Positions 42,623 to 51,540 of a stretch of DNA of 64,000 bases are shown here, piece by piece. The stretch covers positions 186,001-250,000 of the forward strand of contig CAWEMY010000006.1 of the NCBI GenBank assembly GCA_963810305.1, read 5' to 3'. Under the pieces are notes generated by a model. That model worked only from the letters and a program-made list of their open reading frames with translations, was not told the DNA's origin and did not search any database. Each line of letters opens with the position of its first letter. Positions within the stretch are counted from its first letter, which is position 1. The DNA is from JACDCA01 sp963810305. GTDB lineage: Bacteria > Acidobacteriota > Vicinamibacteria > Vicinamibacterales > 2-12-FULL-66-21. Made by a program: the position numbers and the translations under genes.

Positions 42623-43917
42623 GTGCAGCGACTGGTTCGCTGGTTGGAGCAGTTCAAGCGTTGCTTCGGCCATCGCGCGCAGTTGCTGTCGCTGCGGACC
42701 TACGTGCAGGGGGTCTTCAGCGACAGCGAGCGCAAGTCGATGCAGGCGATGCTGGCGCGCGTCACCGAGCCGGTCGCCTACCACGCCTTCCAGCACTTCA
42801 TCACCCACGCGCCGTGGAGCGCCGAGCGGGTGTGGCGGCGGCTGCGCGCGGTCATGCCGGAGCGTCGCGGCATCCTGATTCTCGATGGCACGAGTTTCCC
42901 GAAGCAGGGCCCGACTCGGTCGGCACGATGCGGCAGTACCTGTGGGGCGCTGGGCAAGATCGCCAATTGCCAAGTCGCCACGACGGCGGCGCTCTGGACC
43001 GGGCGGCGCGCCTGGTGTCTCGGCGCGATGCTGTATCTGCCCGACCGGTGGCTGACGCCGGAGCGCCGGCAGCGGGCGCGGATTCCGGCCGGCGTGCGCT
43101 TCCAGGAGAAGTGGCGGCACGCGCTCACGCTGGTGCGGCAAGTGCGGGCCGCCGGCTTCGAGCTGACGGGCGTGGTCGGCGATGCGGAATTCGGCGACGT
43201 GACCGTCGTTGCGCACCGCTCTGCATCGCTGGCGGTCTGCCGTACGCGCTCGGGATTTCGTCGGATCTCACGGTGTTTGTCGCGCGACCCCGCGTGGTCC
43301 CGCCCCTGCGGCGCCGGGGCCCGTGGACCCGCGGCCGCGTGGTCGGGGACGCCGTGCCCGTGCACGACGCGGCGCGCCAATGGCCCCGCTCGGCGTGGCG
43401 CTCGATCAGCTGGCGCAACGGCACGCAGCCCCGGCGGCGGGCGCGATTCGCCGCCGAGCGCGTGACCCCCGCCCAGGGGCGGCGCACCGGGCCGCTGGCG
43501 CCCGAGGTGTGGCTCCTGTGCGAACGCGAGGCCGGACCGGTGACACGGCGCAAGTACTACTTCGTCCATCTCCCCGCCACCGCCTCGCTCCGCACGCTGG
43601 TCGAGTTGGCGCATCAGCGGTGGGCTATCGAACAGCAGTACCAAGAACTCAAAACCGAGCTCGGACTCGATCATTTCGAAGGCCGGAGTTATCCCGGCTG
43701 GCAGCATCACGTGGTGCTCACGGCCGTCGCGCACGCCTACATTCAACGCGAGCGGCGGCGACACGGCGCCACCACCTTGACGTTTCCAGCCGTCCGCGCG
43801 ATCGTGCAGGAAATCTTCACCGCTCTGCTGTTCGCCGCCAAACCGCGATACATGCAATGGATGGAGCAAGCGAAACGCAACCTTCAACTACGCATCTGCA
43901 AGTCCATTAGAAGTTAG
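42623..43917 (+). pseudogene. IS701-like transposase broken by several frameshifts
   Basis: Pieces in three frames make up one DDE transposase: VRWLEQFKRCFGHRAQLLS ... ILILDGTSFPKQG (first Asp), GKIANCQVATTAALW, ELTGVVGDAEFGDV (second Asp), LRTALHR, GGLPYALGISSDLTVFV and YQELKTELGLDHFEGRS (Glu). Frame changes fall near 42908, 42943, 43205 and 43230. The last codons (SIRS, stop) come from the TTAGAAG repeat, so the natural C-terminus is also lost. Clearly non-functional unless the sequence has many errors. Confidence 0.8.
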
Positions 43918-43938
43918 GAGTTAGAAGTTAGGAGTTAG
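43911..43938. repeat. TTAGAAG/TTAGGAG heptamers at the right edge of the IS island
   Basis: TTAGAAG TTAGGAG TTAGAAG TTAGGAG TTAG: four and a half units identical in type to those at 40760-40784. It supplies the stop codon of the transposase remnant and abuts the end of the minus-strand membrane-protein gene. Confidence 0.82.
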
Positions 43939-44396
43939 GCCCCCCACAGTCGAAACAGGGGCCTTCCAGCCGGAAGCCCCGGCCAGGGGATCGAAGCAAG
44001 GACGGCGAGCAGCGCCAGGACGAAGAAGATCGCGGCGAGACGATGCCGTCGCTGAGGCGCGGCTTTCTTGATCCGGGCCGCGCCGACGTGGGCCAGCGCG
44101 ATACCGATCACCATCCCGAGCACGTGCTCGACGGCGAAGAAGCGGAGGCCCGATGACTTCATCGCGGCTCCCATATCCGACATGGCCTGGCGCGTAAACG
44201 GGCTCAACACGAAGTAGAGCAGCAGCCCGAGGAGGAACTGCACGTCCAGCGCGAGGAGCGACAGACGCATCGAGCGGTCGTCGGCGGGCGTCCAGTCGCG
44301 CGGACCCGGCAGCACGGCTCGCAGTATCGTCCAGAGCATCGCGATGATCACAACCCATCGCAGCCACGAGTGAACGTTCAGAACGAATCCGTACAC
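43935..44396 (-). CDS. Four-helix integral membrane protein of unknown function
   Basis: A 153-residue protein with four predicted helices. His residues are conserved-looking in NVHSWLRW, in FAVEHVLGM and in ALAHVGAARI, and DMGAAMKSSGLRF precedes helix three. Proteins of this type are sometimes annotated as cytochrome b-like because of these histidines, but heme binding is not shown. The GTG start at 44396 follows the stop of the upstream thioredoxin-fold gene without a gap, so the two are co-translated; a shared redox role is an inference. Confidence 0.7.
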   Translation of the reverse strand: MYGFVLNVHSWLRWVVIIAMLWTILRAVLPGPRDWTPADDRSMRLSLLALDVQFLLGLLLYFVLSPFTRQAMSDMGAAMKSSGLRFFAVEHVLGMVIGIALAHVGAARIKKAAPQRRHRLAAIFFVLALLAVLASIPWPGLPAGRPLFRLWGA

Positions 44397-45005
44397 TTAC
44401 TTCCCTTCTGCCTGACGCTGTTCGAGAAGCTCGACGATCTCGCGCACGGTACTCTGGCCGGCGTCGCCGGCATACCAACTCTGTATCTTCGCGCGCAGTT
44501 CCTCGGATGATAAGGCTGGTTTATTGGCGGCCACCCAGATGCGAAGTGCCGACGGCCGTTCCACCCAGCCGCCAAGCGGGTTGTTACTTTCGTCGAGAAC
44601 GATGACCGTCGGCGTCGCCAGCCCGCCGTTCGGCGTCCGATATTCCTTGGGCACATCGCGCGCGGCGTCTCGGGAGATGACTCTGAGCTCGAGTCGCTCG
44701 GGCACCGCGGCGGCCAGCTTTGCGATATACGGGACTGCCCACGCCGAGTCGTGGCAGCGGTCTTCGGCAATGACCAGGAGCCGGCGCCGTTCCTTCAGCG
44801 CGCGCGTCCGCGTCAGTGCGTCGGCGTCGATCGCGGCGTTCGCAAATCGCGACTTCCACTGTGCCTCCTGCGACCGTACCGACGAAAGGAACCGGTCGAA
44901 CGGCGTGGCGTTCTCCCAGACGGCGCCATAGTCGATTTGTTGCGCACCGAGCCCGGAGGCGACCGCCAGAATCATCAAGCCGACGCCAATCGATCTCATC
45001 AGCAA
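44397..45005 (-). CDS. Secreted thioredoxin-fold protein lacking a CxxC motif
   Basis: A 202-residue protein with a signal peptide (SIGVGLMILAVASGLGAQQ). The central domain has thioredoxin-like order: RRLLVIAEDRCHDSAWAVPYI at the active-site position and a cis-Pro motif GGLATPTVIVLD followed by a GGWVERP strand. The active-site segment is D-R-C-H-D-S, with one Cys only, so it is not a standard disulfide oxidoreductase; a monothiol role or a structural role is possible. Operon with the four-helix membrane protein. Confidence 0.75.
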   Translation of the reverse strand: MLMRSIGVGLMILAVASGLGAQQIDYGAVWENATPFDRFLSSVRSQEAQWKSRFANAAIDADALTRTRALKERRRLLVIAEDRCHDSAWAVPYIAKLAAAVPERLELRVISRDAARDVPKEYRTPNGGLATPTVIVLDESNNPLGGWVERPSALRIWVAANKPALSSEELRAKIQSWYAGDAGQSTVREIVELLEQRQAEGK

Positions 45006-45161
45006 AGTATAGGACCTCGTGGAGCCAGGGAGCTAAGGAACCCTGGAACATCTCACCCGGTTCGGTGTCCACTAACAGACCGGGCTCCGCCCGGACCCGG
45101 CTCGGTCGCTTGCGGGGGCCCCATGCCCCGCGCCGCTCCCTCGCAGGCGCGCGTGCGCGCC

Positions 45162-45226
45162 TAGTCCGGGATGCGGCTCGGTGCAACGAGAACATTATTT
45201 TTCGTGTCGAGCCGCATAACGGACTA
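45162..45226. promoter_or_regulatory. Long inverted repeat directly upstream of an ABC transporter operon
   Basis: TAGTCCG-gg-ATGCGGCTCG on the left (45162-45180) pairs with CGAGCCGCAT-aa-CGGACTA on the right (45208-45226): 17 base pairs with one 2x2 internal loop. Inside, ACGAGAA and TTTTCGT can extend the stem. It ends four bases before the ATG at 45231 and would hide any ribosome-binding site if formed in RNA. The rest of 45006-45161 has a CCAGGG/CCCTGG pair (45025-45046) and GC-rich repeats but no gene. Confidence 0.65.
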
Positions 45227-45230
45227 ACCC

Positions 45231-45995
45231 ATGCTCGAAGCGCGCGGCCTCAGCAAGTTCTACGCGGGCATTCCCGCTGTCAAGGATGTGAACTTCAGGC
45301 TCGAGCGCGGTGGCGTGCTCGGCCTCCTCGGGCCGAACGGCTCGGGCAAGTCCACGACGGTGTCGATGATTACGACGCTGATCGAGCCGTCGGTCGGGCA
45401 GGTGCTCCTCGATGGCGCCAGCGTAAGCATCGGCCTCCTCGAGTACAAGGCGCGAATCGGCTACGTGCCGGAAGAGGCGCACCTCTATAGCTATCTCACC
45501 GGTCCCGAGTACCTCGAATTCGTCGGTCAGCTTCGTGGTGTGCGTCAGCGGGTGCTCGACCAGAAGATCGCGTCGTTCATGCACATTTTCAATCTCGAGG
45601 ACGATCGCTACGCGCCGATGTCTGCGTATTCGAAAGGCATGCGGCAGAAAATCCTCATCTCCGCCGCGCTGCTGCACGACCCCGACATCATCGTCCTCGA
45701 CGAGCCCGGCTCCGGCCTCGACGTGACGTCGTCGCTGGTCCTGCGCAGCCTGGTTCAGCAACTGGCGGCGGCCGGCAAGATGGTGATCTACAGCTCGCAC
45801 GTCCTCGAGAGCGTGGAGAAGGTGGCGACCGACGTGCTGATCCTCCACGATTCGCAGGTCGTGGCCCACGATTCCGTGTCACGGCTGCGGGAACTCATGG
45901 CACTGCCCTCGCTCGAACAGGTGTTCAAGAAAGTGGTGCTCGCCGCGGACGTCGACGAAGTGGCGCGCGATCTGGTTGGAGTGATGAGACTTTGA
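45231..45995 (+). CDS. ABC transporter ATPase
   Basis: A 254-residue ATPase with Walker A GPNGSGKST (G34-T42), Q-loop segment IGYVPEEAHLYSYLT, signature YSKGMRQKI, Walker B IIVLDEPGSGLD and the switch His in YSSHVLE. The order and the YSKGMRQ signature match the ABC-2/natA-like exporter group. The C-terminus is short. It overlaps the permease gene by four bases. The long hairpin just upstream is likely to control its expression. Confidence 0.92.
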   Translation: MLEARGLSKFYAGIPAVKDVNFRLERGGVLGLLGPNGSGKSTTVSMITTLIEPSVGQVLLDGASVSIGLLEYKARIGYVPEEAHLYSYLTGPEYLEFVGQLRGVRQRVLDQKIASFMHIFNLEDDRYAPMSAYSKGMRQKILISAALLHDPDIIVLDEPGSGLDVTSSLVLRSLVQQLAAAGKMVIYSSHVLESVEKVATDVLILHDSQVVAHDSVSRLRELMALPSLEQVFKKVVLAADVDEVARDLVGVMRL

Positions 45996-47582
45996 TCTCA
46001 GAACGGCAGCAGACCTCGGTCCTGACCCGGATGTTCTTCGGGCGGATATTCGAGAGCGAGCTGATGCCTTCGGGTGCCCCTCAGATCCAGCTCGCGGTGT
46101 GGGTCATCGCCTTTCTTGCCGGCCCGTCGACTGTGGCTCCGATCCTGATGTCCAAGAAGTACGGCGTGGCTGGTCAACGACCCGCAGGCGCTTCACAGCA
46201 GCATGGAAGCGGACCGCACGCTGGCGCTGGTCCTCTCGATGATCGCCACCGGGTTGATCACGCTGGTGATCTGGGAGGGTGTCTTTCCGGACCGGCGGGA
46301 CGGCCGGATCCTCGGTGTCCTGCCGGTCCGACTTCGAACGTTCGTCGTTGCCCGGCTGGCAGCGCTGATGGCCCTCTTCGCCATGCTCGTGATTGCGATG
46401 ACCGCTTTCTCGTCACTGGCGTTCGGTGCGGTCGACGCCACGTTCGGTGGAACCGGCGGGTTCATTGGACGTACGCTGTCGCACTTTGCCGCCGCCGCCG
46501 GGCTCGAGGCATCGGTGTTTTTCGGAATCGTTGCGCTGCAATGCGCTCTGCTGAACACCGTCGGCGTCCTGGTGGCGCAGCGACTCGCTGTCCTGCTTCA
46601 GATCGCGCTGGTGGTTGGCGTGCTCCAGATGCCGCTCCTCCTTCCGCTCCTGAGCATGCCGCAGGCTCCTGCCTGGGCGCCGGTGATCGGCCTCGGCATG
46701 TGCGCGACGACGCTCGTGCTCTACGGCGCAAGCTATCGCCGGATGATGCGCCTCGCGCTCGAAGGGACTGGCGCGAGCACTGCCAGGCGTTCCGTCCTCC
46801 AACGGTTGGTGCCGCTCGCGGCTTCGATCACTGCGTTCTCACCTCCGGCACGCGGCGTGTGCGCCTTCGCATTGCGCACCGTCGTACGCAGCCGTCACCA
46901 CCGGATGATTCTTGCCGGATGGGTCGGGCTCGCAGTGGCGATCGTTGCCTCGACGGTGCTGCCGATTCTTGTTCGTGGTGGGTGGAATGCTCTCGAGACC
47001 CCACGGCCCACGCTGCTGGCGGTGCCACTGGTCTTCATCGCGCTGACGCTTGCCGGGATGCGCATGTTGTTTGCGATCCCGTCGGAGATTCGTGCGAACT
47101 GGACGGTCAGGACGCAACAGCCGGTTCCCATCCGTCAGGCGCTGGACGGCGCCGCTTCCGCCCTGCTCGCCTGCGCGATCCCGCCGGTACTCCTCGCGTG
47201 GATATCCGCAACCGTGCTGTGGGGACCACGCGCCGGCGTGCTTCATGGCGTCTTTTGCGCCGCACTGGCCTTCCTGCTCGCCCAGCTTCTCGCCATGGGT
47301 CTCGACAAGGTGCCCTTCACGTGTACTTACGCGCCCGGCAAAGCACGATTCGTAAAGCTCTGGCCGGTGTACCTCACCGCCTTTTCTTTCTACACCTATA
47401 CGACGGCGAGTCTGGAGGCGTCGTTCCTGCCCGGGAGAGGCATCTACGTAGCTCTCGCGACAATCATCGCTGTCGGCGCCGCCGCAGCGTACGAACGCCA
47501 CCGGCGCGCGTCGGAAGTTCCCGATCTTCAATTCCAGGGCGAGCCTCTCGAAACGCTGACCGTCCTGTCCGTCCAGTCTTGA
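45992..47582 (+). CDS. ABC transporter multi-span permease, apparent one-base insertion near residue 58
   Basis: The first frame starts TTG at 45992 (overlapping the ATPase stop) and reads ISERQQTSVLTRMFF ... APILMSKKYG. The remaining sequence, from WLVNDPQALHSSMEADRTL to the stop at 47582, is in another frame; removing one base near 46165-46167 joins them (SKKYG-WLVNDPQ), giving about 529 residues. Twelve or so hydrophobic segments are predicted. It resembles large polytopic exporter permeases found behind natA-like ATPases. Substrate unknown. Confidence 0.7.
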
Positions 47583-47608
47583 CACTAGTGTCATTTTGAC
47601 ACTATCCT
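47579..47608 (+). promoter_or_regulatory. Promoter with palindromic operator of padR 2
   Basis: TTGACA at 47579-47584 and TATCCT at 47603-47608 with an 18-base spacer. TGACACTAGTGTCA (47580-47593) is a perfect 14-bp palindrome, and the half site TGACACTA is repeated at 47597-47604, so bound repressor would cover the whole promoter. The start codon lies nine bases after the -10, predicting a leaderless or nearly leaderless mRNA. Confidence 0.65.
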
Positions 47609-47616
47609 CGCGCGAG

Positions 47617-47979
47617 ATGAGAAGCACCCGCGCGAAACCCGCTGAGTCGCACCTTCCAGTCAAACCGCTGGTGTTTCAGATCCTGCTCGCGCTTGCTGAC
47701 GGCGAGCGTCACGGGTGGAGCCTGGTGCGTGATGTGCAACAGCGCGGCGGCTTCGGCCGGATCATGCCGGGCAATTTCTATCGCACGCTGCGCGGGCTGC
47801 TGGCGGACGGCTTGATCGAGGACTCCCCGGATCGGGCCCGAAACGCCGATGACGATGAACGCCGGCGGTATTTTCGCCTGACGAAGCTCGGTGGCGACGT
47901 CGCGATGGCCGAGGCGCGCAGGCTGGAAGCTGCCGTCCTCGAAGCCAGGTCGAAACGGCTTCTCGCACGAAAGGGCTGA
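47617..47979 (+). CDS. PadR-family transcriptional regulator 2
   Basis: A 120-residue winged-helix regulator: LVFQILLALADGERHGWSLVRDV, then RIMPGNFYRTLRGLLADGLIED and RRRYFRLTKLGGDVAMAEARRL. The recognition helix has N-F-Y where most PadR proteins have T-L-Y. The ATG at 47617 is preferred over the upstream in-frame ATG/TTG because it sits right behind the promoter. It overlaps the ADOP 4 start (TGATG) and should repress both through TGACACTAGTGTCA. Confidence 0.88.
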   Translation: MRSTRAKPAESHLPVKPLVFQILLALADGERHGWSLVRDVQQRGGFGRIMPGNFYRTLRGLLADGLIEDSPDRARNADDDERRRYFRLTKLGGDVAMAEARRLEAAVLEARSKRLLARKG

Positions 47980-50645
47980 TGCGCCTGCTCGAGCGCGCGC
48001 TCTACCGGTTGTTCCTCCTGGCATTCCCCCGCCGGGTGCGACGCGAGTTCGGCCGCGACATGGAGCAGATGCTCCTCGACCAGCTGGACGATGCCCGCCG
48101 GCGGAATGCGAGCATCGTCCGCATCTGGGCGTCGGCAGCGCTCGATGCGCTGCAGTACGGATTCGCCGAGCGAAGTTTAGGGGCGCCTCACGGTGGAGCG
48201 CCGAGTTCCGGTCCTTTCCGGAGATGGAGGTTCTGGGTGCAGGCATTCCGACAGGACGTTCACTACGCGCTGCGGCTGCTCATCAAGCAACCGGGCATCA
48301 GCATGGTTGCGATACTCACGCTGGCACTCGGGATCGGAGCCAACACCGCGATCTTCTCCGCGGTCAACGCCGTGCTCCTTCGGCCGCTTCCCTATGCGGA
48401 CTCCGATCGCCTCGTCATGGTGTGGGAGAAGCGACACACCGAAGGCGTCCTCGACAACGTGGTCTCGCCAGCCGACTTCCTGGACTGGTCGACGATGCAC
48501 CGGTCGTTTTCGGCAATCGCCGGCATGACCGTGGTCACCGCTGATCTGACCGGCGCCGGCGAGCCGGTTCGACTCAGCGCGGGCGCCGTGTCCCCTCCGT
48601 TCTTCGACGTCCTGGGCATCACGCCAAGTCTGGGCCGCACGTTCCGCGCGGACGAGGCGATCGTCGGGCAGCACCGGGTCGTGATTCTTGGACACCAGAT
48701 CTGGAAAGAACGATTCGGCAGCGACAATTCGGTTGTCGGCAGGAAGATCCTGCTCAATGCGGTGCCGCACGAAGTCGTGGGCGTGCTGCCGGCGTCCTTC
48801 GAGTTTCCTGACGACGCGATTGAGCTCTGGGCACCGCTGGCGTTTTCGACGACGCCACGCCCTCCGTCGCGGACCAACCACTTCCTGAACGTATACGCCC
48901 GTATGAAAGACGGCGTGACACTGCAGGAGGCGCGGGCTGACATGGATCGTGTCGGCGCCCAGCTCACGACGCAGTATCCCGATGCCAACCGTAACCACGG
49001 GGCGCATGTCGTACTGCTGCGCGACGAGTTGCGGGCGCCGGTGAAGGGCGGCCTGCTGACGCTCCTGACCGCAGTCGCGTTCGTCCTGTTGATTGCCTGT
49101 GTCAATGTCGCGAACCTGCTTCTCGCGCGCGCGGCGTCGCGTCGCCGCGAAATGGCGGTCCGGGCGGCCGTGGGGGCGGCGCGATGGCGTCTTGCCGGCC
49201 AGGCGTTGACCGAGAGCATCGTGCTCGCCCTGCTTGGGGGAGCGGCCGGGCTGGTGGTCGCTTACTGGGGCATCGAGCTTCTCCGGCAGATCACTCCGCA
49301 GAACGTTGCAGTGCTGGGTGCCGGTGACGTCCGACTGAATCCCAGCGTTCTCGGGTTTACCCTGCTGCTTTCGGTGGCAACCGGTCTCGTCTTCGGAATC
49401 CTTCCCGCCTGGCACCTGGCAAGCCAGGACGTCAACGAATCGCTGAAGGAAGGCGGCCGCTCTTCGGCCGGCATCCGAAAGAAATTGCGGATGGGACTGG
49501 TCGTGTCGGAGATCGCGCTGGCTTCACTGCTCCTGGTGGGCGCCGGGCTGACACTCCGCAGCTTTCAAACGGTGCTTCGCGCCGATCCCGGCTTCACTCA
49601 GGATGGGCTGCTGACGGCGTTCGTCTCTCTGCCGGCTGCCCGATACCGCGACGACGCACAGCGCGTGGCTACATACGACGAGATCGAGCGCCGCTTTGCA
49701 TCGCTGCCGGGCGTCCGCTCCGTCGGCGGCACGAGCCATCTCCCGCTTTCGGGCGCCGACTCCCGCAGCGGCGTCGGGATCGAAGGAAGGGAACCGGTCC
49801 CCGACGTCCCGACCCGCGCACATCCGCGAGCTGTCACCGTCGATTACCTCAAGACGATGGGTATCCGGCTCGTGGCGGGGCGTCAATTCGCCGCCTCCGA
49901 TCACAGCGAATCACCCTTTGTCGTCATCGTCAACGACACGATGGCGCGGCGATACTGGCCGGGCAATTCGCCGATCGGCAAGCGCGTCCGCATGGGCGGC
50001 GCGAATGTGCCGCGCGAGGTCGTCGGGATTGTCGCGGACGTCAAGCACTGGGGTTTCGACCGTCCGGTCAATCCCGAAATGTATCTGCCGCAAAAGCAGA
50101 TGGTCTGGGATGGTTTGACGTTCGTGCTGGCAACCGACGTCGATCCGGTGACCCTCACGGCAGCTGTGCGAGCGGAGCTCAAAGCCGTTGATCCCGATCT
50201 GGCTCTGTCGAACGTTCGAACGATGCACGAGGTTGCTTCGCGGTCGGTGGCCGCACGCCGGTCGACGATGCTGTTACTGGGGATCTTCGGTGCCCTCGCG
50301 CTCGTACTCGCCGCCGCAGGGATCTACGCGGTGATGGCGCAACTGGTCGCCATGCGCGCGCCAGAGATCGGCGTCCGGATGACGCTCGGGGCCAGGCCGG
50401 CAACTGTAATGCGGCTCGTGCTCCAGGAGGGATTGATCCAGGCGATCGCCGGACTTGCCATTGGACTTGCCGCGGCGGTCATCGTCATGCGGGGATTCCG
50501 CACGGTTCTGTTCCAGGTGAGTCCCGCCGACCCTCTGACGCTGGCTGCAGTGGCGGTACTCCTGCTCGTCACCGCCGCCCTGGCATGCATCGTCCCGGCG
50601 CGACGCGCCATGCAGGTGGACCCGGTGCGAACACTGAGAAACTAA
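47979..50645 (+). CDS. ADOP permease 4 with N-terminal permease-prefix domain
   Basis: An 888-residue ADOP protein, the longest in this window. The prefix domain (ERALYRLFLLAFPRRVRREF, MEQMLLDQLDDA) takes about 85 residues and is joined by a Pro/Gly linker to the hallmark FRQDVHYALRLLIKQPGISMVAILTLALGIGANTAIF. Two MacB-FtsX units follow, ending CIVPARRAMQVDPVRTLRN. As for ADOP 2, the gene directly follows a PadR gene. An ABC ATPase-permease pair lies upstream but in a separate unit. Confidence 0.88.
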   Translation: MRLLERALYRLFLLAFPRRVRREFGRDMEQMLLDQLDDARRRNASIVRIWASAALDALQYGFAERSLGAPHGGAPSSGPFRRWRFWVQAFRQDVHYALRLLIKQPGISMVAILTLALGIGANTAIFSAVNAVLLRPLPYADSDRLVMVWEKRHTEGVLDNVVSPADFLDWSTMHRSFSAIAGMTVVTADLTGAGEPVRLSAGAVSPPFFDVLGITPSLGRTFRADEAIVGQHRVVILGHQIWKERFGSDNSVVGRKILLNAVPHEVVGVLPASFEFPDDAIELWAPLAFSTTPRPPSRTNHFLNVYARMKDGVTLQEARADMDRVGAQLTTQYPDANRNHGAHVVLLRDELRAPVKGGLLTLLTAVAFVLLIACVNVANLLLARAASRRREMAVRAAVGAARWRLAGQALTESIVLALLGGAAGLVVAYWGIELLRQITPQNVAVLGAGDVRLNPSVLGFTLLLSVATGLVFGILPAWHLASQDVNESLKEGGRSSAGIRKKLRMGLVVSEIALASLLLVGAGLTLRSFQTVLRADPGFTQDGLLTAFVSLPAARYRDDAQRVATYDEIERRFASLPGVRSVGGTSHLPLSGADSRSGVGIEGREPVPDVPTRAHPRAVTVDYLKTMGIRLVAGRQFAASDHSESPFVVIVNDTMARRYWPGNSPIGKRVRMGGANVPREVVGIVADVKHWGFDRPVNPEMYLPQKQMVWDGLTFVLATDVDPVTLTAAVRAELKAVDPDLALSNVRTMHEVASRSVAARRSTMLLLGIFGALALVLAAAGIYAVMAQLVAMRAPEIGVRMTLGARPATVMRLVLQEGLIQAIAGLAIGLAAAVIVMRGFRTVLFQVSPADPLTLAAVAVLLLVTAALACIVPARRAMQVDPVRTLRN

Positions 50646-50649
50646 GAAC

Positions 50650-50700
50650 GCGGAATGCGGGATGCGGGATGCGGGATGCGGAACCTGAACCCGGAACCTG
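50650..50700. repeat. Heptamer array (GCGGGAT type) between convergent genes
   Basis: GCGGAAT GCGGGAT GCGGGAT GCGGGAT GCGGAAC CTGAACC CGGAACC TG: period seven throughout, filling the gap between ADOP 4 and the hydrolase gene. Same unit type as 5448-5532. Confidence 0.8.
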
Positions 50701-50701
50701 A

Positions 50702-51504
50702 TCAGAGCCCGGCGAGAAAGCGATCGACGGCGGTCCAGTAGGCGGGATGTCCGGTGTGGACATCGTTGTGGTCGGCTCCCTCCAGCACCGCGAATGTTTT
50801 CTGCGAACCGCGCGCGCTGTCGAAGACCTGCTTGCCGGCCCTGAAGGGAATGATCGAGTCGGCGTCGCCGTGAATGACGAGCAGCGGTCCGTTGTACTTC
50901 TCGAGATGGCGGGAGGTCGCGAAGGAGTAGCTCGAGAACACGCTCAGGATCCGCATGACGGGATTGCGCGCGAAGAGAGACGCGACGTCGGGGAACGGGC
51001 TTTCGAGCAGCAGCGCGTCAGGTGGGGTCCGGGACGCCAAGTGCGAAGCCACCGAGCAGCCGAGGGAACGTCCCCAAAAGAGCGCCGGTACGCCCTTCCG
51101 CCGCAGTTTCTCGTTGAAATAGGCCGTTGCGGCCTCACCATCGCGATAGATCCCCTGCTCGCTTGGTCGTCCGGTGCTGCCGCCATACCCGCGATAGTCG
51201 ACCGCAAACACATCGAACCCGCGCTTGTGAATGTCGGCCACGACATCGAGCCACAACGACAGGTTGCCGCCGTTGCCATGCCAGTAGATGACCTGCGCCC
51301 GCGGCGAGGCGTGTTCCATCCACCAGCCGTGCAGTGTCTCGCCATCAGCCGTGGTGATGCGATGGTCGGTAAACGCCAGACCGTAGGCGGCGGGTGTCTG
51401 CTGGACACCCGCCAGGGGAAGAACGCCATCCGCGGCTCGAGCCACCAGACGAGCAGCTTCACGCCGATGACGATGAGCGCGAGGGTGATGAGCGCGCCGC
51501 GCAT
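50702..51504 (-). CDS. Membrane-anchored alpha/beta hydrolase, apparent one-base deletion near residue 29
   Basis: The N-terminal frame (ATG at 51504) gives RGALITLALIVIGVKLLVWW, a membrane anchor, then LEPRMAFFP. The rest, from LAGVQQTPAAYGLAF to the stop at 50702, is in another frame; adding one C to the run at 51416-51419 joins them into about 267 residues. Catalytic features are IYWHGNGGN for the oxyanion region, the nucleophile elbow GRSLGCSVA, the acid in HGDADSIIP and the His in GADHNDVH. Related to the FAM108/YfhR-like hydrolases whose substrates are unknown. Confidence 0.78.
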
Positions 51505-51540
51505 CGGTATAGCAGCCAAGAAGGGCTGGACGTTCGTACG

